From assembly GCA_039105265.1 (NCBI GenBank), contig JAPFFF010000422.1:1-23067 (forward strand): a stretch of DNA of 23,067 nt. The letters are read 5' to 3'. Shown piece by piece: positions 17,901 through 23,067 of the stretch (the first letter of the stretch is position 1; every line of letters begins with the position of its first letter). The notes under the pieces are model-generated. The model saw nothing but the letters and a program-made list of their open reading frames with translations. It did not search any database and was not told the DNA's origin. The translations under genes and the position numbers were made by a program. Source of the stretch: Tritrichomonas musculus. Lineage: Eukaryota; Parabasalia; Tritrichomonadida; Tritrichomonadidae.

Positions 17901-18827
17901 TTATTTTCTTATGAAAGTATCTCCTCCGTCTGTGCATTGTACAATCAACATAGGATGGTCATCTGGGTTTGTATTCTTTATTTTATTAACTTCATTGTAT
18001 TTCTCAAAAAATTCATCCCAGTCTAAATTTGAGGCCGACTGACCATATATAAATCGAATTTGCTGTTTATTGAACCCTGGGAATAAATATAAGGTTGTTA
18101 TCTCATTTTTGATATGCGGCTTTATACCTTTCCATCCTTGGATTAACAAGAAAAAAGAGACATTATTATGACGACATCTTCTGAGTAATTGACTAAAAAA
18201 TGACTCTTCTGAGGAGAATAATTTTGAGTTACTGATATCGTCGAAAAGGAAAATTGTATGCAAAAATTTCTTTTCAAAATTTTCAACATGAAGGACTTCG
18301 AATAAATCTTCTTTTTGTTCTTCTGGAATTTCATTTTTTGTTCTTTCTCTACGAATTCTATAATACATACTTTTTGCTGTCAAAATTTCGTCTATACAAT
18401 CTTCAGCATCCTCTTCAGCTACTAAAACAATAGGCATTTCTATCATATTTTTCAAAGTTTGCCAGCTTTTATCATTTTCTTCACCGTCTTTTGTTATATA
18501 AACTAAGAGATGATGAGTCCCCATATAGCCTATTTTAATAATTTCTTCTAGCGCCGTTACGGTTTTACCAAGGCTTTGTTTACCGACTATAACATTAACA
18601 GAATTATATTTTGTAATAATATCTTTATGTATTGGAGCTATCAAAGCATCTTTATTATCTATCTGTTTTGCTTTTAATTTTGCCTGAATTTTTTTGCGTA
18701 TATCATTATTAAAACCTTTCTCTTCTTCACCTACTCTTCTTAATTTTTCGCCTAATGTAAGTTGTTTTGAGCTATTTGGTTCGGTATCAGAGTCAGAATC
18801 GGAATAATAATCATAATCACTAGACAT
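17901..18827 (-). CDS. A32/FtsK-HerA-like genome-packaging ATPase, 308 residues
   Basis: The ATG at 18,827 (MSSDYDYYSDSDSD) is chosen because a seven-T promoter-like run lies just upstream; the frame extends further without a good start context. An acidic Ser/Asp tail (residues 1-20) precedes the P-loop domain. Walker A is VGKQSLGKT (81-89), and Walker B is TIFLFDDIS (191-199) with Asp-Asp at 196-197. A sensor-like SFFLLIQ follows at 224-230. This order and size match packaging ATPases of PLVs, virophages and adintoviruses, which drive DNA into preformed capsids at the portal vertex. The ORF looks whole. A cellular AAA or ABC ATPase is unlikely given the short domain and the capsid neighbours. 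Confidence 0.82.
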   Translation of the reverse strand: MSSDYDYYSDSDSDTEPNSSKQLTLGEKLRRVGEEEKGFNNDIRKKIQAKLKAKQIDNKDALIAPIHKDIITKYNSVNVIVGKQSLGKTVTALEEIIKIGYMGTHHLLVYITKDGEENDKSWQTLKNMIEMPIVLVAEEDAEDCIDEILTAKSMYYRIRRERTKNEIPEEQKEDLFEVLHVENFEKKFLHTIFLFDDISNSKLFSSEESFFSQLLRRCRHNNVSFFLLIQGWKGIKPHIKNEITTLYLFPGFNKQQIRFIYGQSASNLDWDEFFEKYNEVNKIKNTNPDDHPMLIVQCTDGGDTFIRK

Positions 18828-18843
18828 TTTTTTTTCTTTAATG

Positions 18844-18853
18844 CAAAAAAATA
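18844..18853 (-). promoter_or_regulatory. T-run promoter element of the packaging ATPase
   Basis: The sense strand reads TATTTTTTTG, ending about 16 nt before the ATG at 18,827. It supports the shorter start. Confidence 0.5.
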
Positions 18854-18867
18854 ATTCAATATTGTTT

Positions 18868-19485
18868 TTATTCTTCCTCTTTATCATCATTTTCCTTAGC
18901 TTTAGGCTTCTCTTTATCATCATCATCATCTGACTTGAATCCCTTAGCTGCTTCAAGTATAGCATAGGCTAAAATTTTAGTAATATCTTCTCGGAAATGT
19001 TCTTGGTCATCCAACTCTCCGGCCTTACTTTCATCAATAATATTGTCAACAATAATTTGATATTCTAGTTGGATATTCTTTTTGTTTCGTAATTTGGTCT
19101 GTTCTTCTTCTGAATTACAGTTATATTTCTTATATAATTGTTTCAAAACCATTTCTTCCCAGACTATAGGATATGCTTTATTAAGTAATCTCATCTTATC
19201 TACAGGGATTAAATCGGCAAAATCTGTTTCTGCTAAAGCTTGTACTGTAGACTTTGAAAGAACGTATTTTTTGAATTTATTGAGGGCGGATAATTTCCTA
19301 CCGCCTTTTTCTTTCGATAATTCTTTGACCATTTTCTTTAATTCTGCGACTTCACCACCTACTTATTCTTGCGAAACTTCTATGTATTCGACGGGTTCTG
19401 AGACCGTTCTTGACGGGACACGACGAGGTCTGGGCGGTAAACTAGCTTGGTCTTGTGTTTTTCTCCTTAAGCTTCGAGTAGTCAT
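18868..19485 (-). pseudogene. Viral gene with basic N-terminal region and acidic/Lys tail, not whole
   Basis: The ATG at 19,485 opens a very basic, Pro-rich stretch (MTTRSLRRKTQ, LPPRPRRVPSRT). Further on is a helical region (FADLIPVDKMRLLNKAYP, VWEEMVLKQLYKKYN) and a low-complexity acidic/Lys tail (DDDDDKEKPKAKENDDKEEE). The gene is broken, with about one break. A start rich in Arg and Pro next to a protamine-like peptide suggests a DNA- or capsid-associated core protein, but no family is recognised. It lies between the ATPase gene and the 21-residue peptide gene, all on the same strand. Confidence 0.5.
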
Positions 19486-19562
19486 TTTCTTATTTGCATT
19501 GAAAGAAAAAAGTTCAAAATAATTTTTCTTTTTGAGATATCTTCACTTTTTTATTATGCATT

Positions 19563-19628
19563 TTAACGTCGACGACGTGTAGTAGTAGTACGGCGACGAG
19601 AGGTTGTTGTTCTTCTTCTTGCTGGCAT
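19563..19628 (-). CDS. Protamine-like Arg/Thr peptide, 21 residues
   Basis: A tiny ORF runs from an ATG at 19,628 to a TAA at 19,563. After MPA it consists only of three Arg blocks (3, 3 and 4 residues) separated by Thr runs, with one Ser. A seven-T run at 19,641-19,647 sits upstream, as for the other viral genes, and supports its being a gene. Highly basic peptides of this size condense DNA inside virions, for example adenovirus protein X/mu. A DNA-condensing core role is inferred. It lies between the giant protein gene and the basic-start gene. Confidence 0.62.
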   Translation of the reverse strand: MPARRRTTTSRRRTTTTRRRR

Positions 19629-19639
19629 TTTACTTGGAG

Positions 19640-19648
19640 GAAAAAAAT
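19640..19648 (-). promoter_or_regulatory. T-run promoter element of the 21-residue peptide gene
   Basis: The sense strand reads ATTTTTTTC, ending about 12 nt before the ATG at 19,628. It lies between this gene and the end of the giant ORF. Confidence 0.45.
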
Positions 19649-19666
19649 TTTTTTTTATCTTTCCAT

Positions 19667-22600
19667 TTAGACCTTCATGAGAGCTGCTAATTGTGGATTT
19701 TCTAAAATACTTATTGGAATATTATTTGTTTGAATTGGAGGTTGATAAGCAGGTCGAGCAACAGGCATAGCTCTTCCTTGTTGTCTTTGAATTCTTAAAG
19801 GAGCATTTTTCATTTTATTTCTTTGTCGTATTTCCATTAATTTTCTATCTACTTCTTGTTTTGAAGTATTTCGATTTGGAGTAAAAGTTTCTCTTCTAAT
19901 TATTTGTCTTCTTGGAGGTGGAGCTCTAGGCATTTGATAATCATCATCTAAAGAAGGTCCTGCCAGAAATACTTTTGACTCTACAGGTCGAACAACAGGC
20001 ATTTGAGGAATAACTTCCGGCATTCTCACAGCATATAACGGAGCATCTTTACGGGCTCTAGTAGGTAATTCTACTATTCCAGAACTTGTTCGAATCTTCG
20101 TTTTTTGGTCTATTGGAATAGGCAATAAATTCCCTGTCTGAGGCATTTTGGGAGTTTTTATTGTGGTTAAAGTAGGTTCTTGATATTCTTCTAATTTATC
20201 TGTTATTAGAGGAGAAGTTATTGGCTTAATAACTGGTAAATCTTCATCATTATCATCATCATATTCTGGCCATTTTTCTTCTGGTTCTTCTGCTTTGACA
20301 GTAAATAATGAGGATGGTCCAGGAGAAGGTTTTGGTGATGTTGCAGGATAAGAATCTTTCTTTAATCTTTGAGCTCTTTGTTTATCTAATATCCATCTCC
20401 TTAGAGATACAGGAGGGGCAAATTTATTCGAAGGAACAAGGGGTTTTGTAAAATCATTAACTTTAGGTTTGAGAGGATTATCATCGTCATCAGAGCCAGA
20501 ATCAAATTTAGATTTTAATGAAAATAATGAATCTGAAGCAGGTTTAGGGGTATCTCTATTAAATCCTGTCAATCTTAGAGGGGCATTAGCTCTTGTTAAA
20601 TCTCCTATACCACTTTTATTGACTTCCATTCCTGGTCTTGAAAAAGTTGTAGGGTTTGTTGTTGAATTTGTTGATGGAGTTAAAGGATTTGTTTGTTTTT
20701 GAGCATTTAAAGCAGAAAATCTTAAAGGCTGACCGACAGTTCCTCCAAATGTAGACCCTGAATTAAATCCTCCTCCTACCGAATTACTTTTTTGATTATC
20801 TTTTTCCCTTTGCTTTTCTTCTAAATCTCTTTTTTCATCATCAAGAGCTTGTTTAGAATTTTCAAATTCCATATTTTTATATTTATCGATAGTGATTTCC
20901 GACATTCCTAATTTCCTTCTCATTCTATTTATATCATTAATTTTAGGGTTTAAAACATTCTTTTGTTTCTTATCTTCAGCATCCTTTTCTTGGAATTTCT
21001 TGAGTAATTCTTGAAATTGAACATATTGTTGCTGTAAATTTTGCTCTAAGACATCGACATTATTATTTGTTGATTTAACTAATTCATATTCAAATTTTTT
21101 CTCATCAAGGTTTAATGTCGTAGGTATTTCATATTTCATAGTCTTCATTTCTTTAATCATTTTTCGAATCGGCTTACAAAATTTTTCGATTCTCAAGAAT
21201 CTTTCAGCATCATCAACATTTGGATAAATTTTTGTTACTTCATCTAATTTTGTTATTGCTTCTCCTGAAATTTCATTATATTCTTTGAAATGTGGGTCTA
21301 AAAATAGGTCGCGAGATTCAATAACTTTTTTCTTTAATTCTGGTAATATTTCATCTATCTTTTCAACGGTAAAATTCTTTTTTCCTGATAAGCCAAATTC
21401 TGTAATTATTTTCTCTGTTGTTAGTCCTGGCTCACTTCTCTTGTTTGCGATATAATTATAGTCTTGAAGGAGAGACAAAACTCTAACATTAAAATAAGCT
21501 GTTGTCCAATTTCCTTCTTCAGAACATAATTCGCTTAAGTTATTTTGGTCATATTTTTTACCAAATTTTTCGTTAAATTCTTTTATATTATCCAAAGTCT
21601 TCATAATAATTTCTATATCTTTTTGGCTTGACGCATACTCTTGAAGTTTTTCTTTCGTAATATTATTAGCCATTATGGCTTTTTCTTTTGTTTCTTTGTT
21701 TAATTGGTCTTCAAATTTTTCGACCCACTCACGCCATCTTTCAATAGTTTCTGTATGTTTTGGGTCTGCTATAAAAGCGTCATAATCTTTAATGAGTTCT
21801 GGCTCTTTTCTTTTTGATTTTCGGAATTTCATCTTCACAACATTATAATCTAAATATTGTCTGAGCGATGCTAAATCAAAATTCCATCTCTTCAAAAGAG
21901 TATTCATGGAATAATTTTTGCCTGATAATGCATTAAAATCTAACCTTAATTCTTCACATAACAAAAAAGCTCTTGCTTCAAAGGCATTTCCTTTTGCACT
22001 TTTCAAACCATCTACAGTACCATATTTTTCAACATCTAGATTATCTTTTGTTCTTTTTTCCATTTCCTCAAGTTCTTTTTTGATCGTAGACCAATCATAT
22101 TTGACAACCTCAGATAAATATTTTTTCAAATCTTTTCCTGAATATTCTTTGAATGTATATTTATTTATATCATCTATTTCTGGCATTTTATCTGTATCAT
22201 TAATTTGGTCATACTTTTCTTTAAGCTCTAATATTTCGAGATGTAAATTTAAATCTTCTGGCTTATCATATTTTCTTAATAACGTTTCTTGAGTTTCATA
22301 ATCTAAATTCAAATTTTTCATTTTATTTTTGATATCGTCTTGTGAAGATGCCCTTTCATTAGATTTTGCTTTTGTAATATCTCTAATCATTTCATCGATA
22401 AGCGGGTCTAATTTTGTAGAGAAGATGATTTCTTTTGTCTTTTGATTCTTAGGGAATAATGAATTTCGATAAAAGATTAAGAGTTCTGCTATTGCTTTCT
22501 TAGCTTTTGGATATTTATTCTTGTTATCTTTATATTGACCTAATTCTCTAAGACAATCATAAAAATTATATTCTGTTCCATGTTGCTGATTCCAATAAGC

Positions 22601-23067
22601 TAAAGCATCTTGAATATCATCCTCAGTACTTAAATCTTCCATTTCGGTTGTTTCATTTTCTAGATAATCTCGAAGCTTATTTAATTCTTGATATATTTTT
22701 TCACCATAATCAGAACTTTTCAATATTTTATTTTTAATATCGTCTCTTGTATATTTGTCTTCTCTATAGAATTTATTCAATTGTTCAATGATAATATAAC
22801 ATTTTAAGCCATAACTTGCTCTTGACGGGTCATTCTGAAATTCATCTCGAACCCATATCAAATCTCGAGGAGGTTCTCCTGAAAAATATTTATTAAATTT
22901 CTCTAAATCATCTTTTAGGTCATCATTGTTATTTATATTATTGACTTTTCCTTCTTCATAATCTATAACGCTTTTTAATTTCTCTAAGCTTTCTAAGGTG
23001 TCTGGAAAATCATCTTCTTTAAATCGATTTCCTAAAATGTCTTTAACTTTTTTGAGTCTAGCTTCTC
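19667..23067 (-). CDS. Giant coiled-coil and Pro-rich viral protein, 5' end off the right edge
   Basis: The minus strand is open for about 1,132 codons from the right edge to a stop at 19,667, with no convincing start in view, so the N-terminus is missing. Roughly the first 760 visible residues are charged and strongly helical, with coiled-coil stretches (for example KYDQINDTDKMPEIDD, LDDEKRDLEEKQREKDNQK). From about 20,780 to the end the protein is Gly/Ser/Pro-rich and probably disordered, with acidic patches (SGSDDDDNPLKP, EYDDDNDEDLP). A short motif recurs four times: QPLRFSAL, APLRLTGF, VSLRRWIL and APLRIQRQ. It ends NPQLAALMKV. No enzyme domain is visible. A large internal structural, scaffold or tegument-like protein is inferred. 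Confidence 0.65.
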   Translation of the reverse strand, partial: EARLKKVKDILGNRFKEDDFPDTLESLEKLKSVIDYEEGKVNNINNNDDLKDDLEKFNKYFSGEPPRDLIWVRDEFQNDPSRASYGLKCYIIIEQLNKFYREDKYTRDDIKNKILKSSDYGEKIYQELNKLRDYLENETTEMEDLSTEDDIQDALAYWNQQHGTEYNFYDCLRELGQYKDNKNKYPKAKKAIAELLIFYRNSLFPKNQKTKEIIFSTKLDPLIDEMIRDITKAKSNERASSQDDIKNKMKNLNLDYETQETLLRKYDKPEDLNLHLEILELKEKYDQINDTDKMPEIDDINKYTFKEYSGKDLKKYLSEVVKYDWSTIKKELEEMEKRTKDNLDVEKYGTVDGLKSAKGNAFEARAFLLCEELRLDFNALSGKNYSMNTLLKRWNFDLASLRQYLDYNVVKMKFRKSKRKEPELIKDYDAFIADPKHTETIERWREWVEKFEDQLNKETKEKAIMANNITKEKLQEYASSQKDIEIIMKTLDNIKEFNEKFGKKYDQNNLSELCSEEGNWTTAYFNVRVLSLLQDYNYIANKRSEPGLTTEKIITEFGLSGKKNFTVEKIDEILPELKKKVIESRDLFLDPHFKEYNEISGEAITKLDEVTKIYPNVDDAERFLRIEKFCKPIRKMIKEMKTMKYEIPTTLNLDEKKFEYELVKSTNNNVDVLEQNLQQQYVQFQELLKKFQEKDAEDKKQKNVLNPKINDINRMRRKLGMSEITIDKYKNMEFENSKQALDDEKRDLEEKQREKDNQKSNSVGGGFNSGSTFGGTVGQPLRFSALNAQKQTNPLTPSTNSTTNPTTFSRPGMEVNKSGIGDLTRANAPLRLTGFNRDTPKPASDSLFSLKSKFDSGSDDDDNPLKPKVNDFTKPLVPSNKFAPPVSLRRWILDKQRAQRLKKDSYPATSPKPSPGPSSLFTVKAEEPEEKWPEYDDDNDEDLPVIKPITSPLITDKLEEYQEPTLTTIKTPKMPQTGNLLPIPIDQKTKIRTSSGIVELPTRARKDAPLYAVRMPEVIPQMPVVRPVESKVFLAGPSLDDDYQMPRAPPPRRQIIRRETFTPNRNTSKQEVDRKLMEIRQRNKMKNAPLRIQRQQGRAMPVARPAYQPPIQTNNIPISILENPQLAALMKV

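Larger units (their letters stand above)
1..23067. mobile_element. Endogenous Polinton-like virus fossil, both ends outside the window
   Basis: The window carries a linked set of virion genes: two tandem MCP-type genes, an A32/FtsK-like packaging ATPase, modular fibre-like genes, a protamine-like core peptide, a small amphipathic protein and a very large coiled-coil protein. This set fits PLVs and adintoviruses, which are dsDNA viruses that integrate in eukaryotic nuclear genomes. Viral genes occupy about 1-11,124 and about 16,985-23,067, with a non-viral block between. The outermost viral genes run off both window edges, so no terminal repeats or target-site duplication can be seen. The replication and integration genes are also not in view. 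The copy is broken: about four small breaks plus two inserted blocks. Several long ORFs are still open, so it is probably young. The family assignment rests on gene content and motifs, not on a database match. Confidence 0.75.

Noticed and set aside
19082-19522. Plus-strand ORF of 146 codons
   Set aside because: It is antisense to the viral gene at 18,868-19,485 and has no supporting motif.
20469-22292. Plus-strand ORFs at 20,469 and 21,918
   Set aside because: Both are antisense to the giant open frame, which has consistent coiled-coil and tail architecture.
1-23067. Bacterial or phage origin of the window
   Set aside because: There are no Shine-Dalgarno sites or operon-type spacing, while a hAT transposase, TTAA elements and satellite repeats indicate a nuclear genome.
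1-23067. Terminal inverted repeats or integrase of the viral element
   Set aside because: None could be found. Viral genes run off both edges, so the termini lie outside the window, and the inverted repeats seen belong to later insertions.

Overview
The window is AT-rich eukaryotic DNA that holds most of the virion-gene half of an endogenous Polinton-like virus (PLV) or adintovirus-like element. Non-viral transposable DNA is inserted into it. The host is not stated. Strong AT richness, a BED/hAT transposase, TTAA-flanked elements, satellite-like tandem repeats and the absence of bacterial signals fit a nuclear genome. An arbuscular mycorrhizal fungus such as Rhizophagus would be consistent, but that is a guess.

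Left viral block (1 to about 11,124). Minus-strand genes from the left edge are a partial fibre-like gene (1-900), two more modular fibre-like genes (947-2649, 2675-3562), a 164-residue small virion-protein candidate (3605-4099), and two tandem paralogous double-jelly-roll-type major capsid protein (MCP) genes (4131-5846 and 5879-7798). Beyond a divergent promoter region come a plus-strand 103-residue amphipathic Gly-rich protein (7880-8191), a 44-residue minus-strand membrane peptide (8200-8334) and a plus-strand coiled-coil gene (from 8371). The coiled-coil gene is split by a TTAA-flanked DNA transposon (8788-10894), which itself contains a nearly perfect fold-back element with 650-bp arms (9038-10635).

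Middle non-viral block (about 11,125-16,985). It is bracketed by GCCCA-rich sequence. It contains a standalone BED-like zinc-finger ORF, a hAT transposase gene with one frameshift in an A7 run, about eight copies of a 121-bp tandem repeat, and roughly 1.6 kb of AT-rich DNA with no recognisable gene.

Right viral block (about 16,985-23,067). It has a 129-codon ORF of unknown function, a repeat cluster built from GGGATC/GGGATT units (17,370-17,890), an A32/FtsK-like packaging ATPase (17,901-18,827), a gene with a basic start and an acidic tail (18,868-19,485), a 21-residue Arg/Thr protamine-like peptide (19,563-19,628) and a giant coiled-coil/Pro-rich protein that runs off the right edge (19,667-23,067).

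Together these genes look like a capsid, packaging and core-protein module. Almost every viral gene with a credible ATG has a run of 7-9 T shortly upstream on its sense strand, usually in the form TATTTTTTTG, which suggests one shared promoter class. No DNA polymerase, helicase, integrase or terminal repeat of the viral element is visible, so the element continues beyond both edges. It is a fossil: about four small breaks plus two inserted blocks. The MCP, ATPase and giant ORFs are still open, which implies a fairly young copy.
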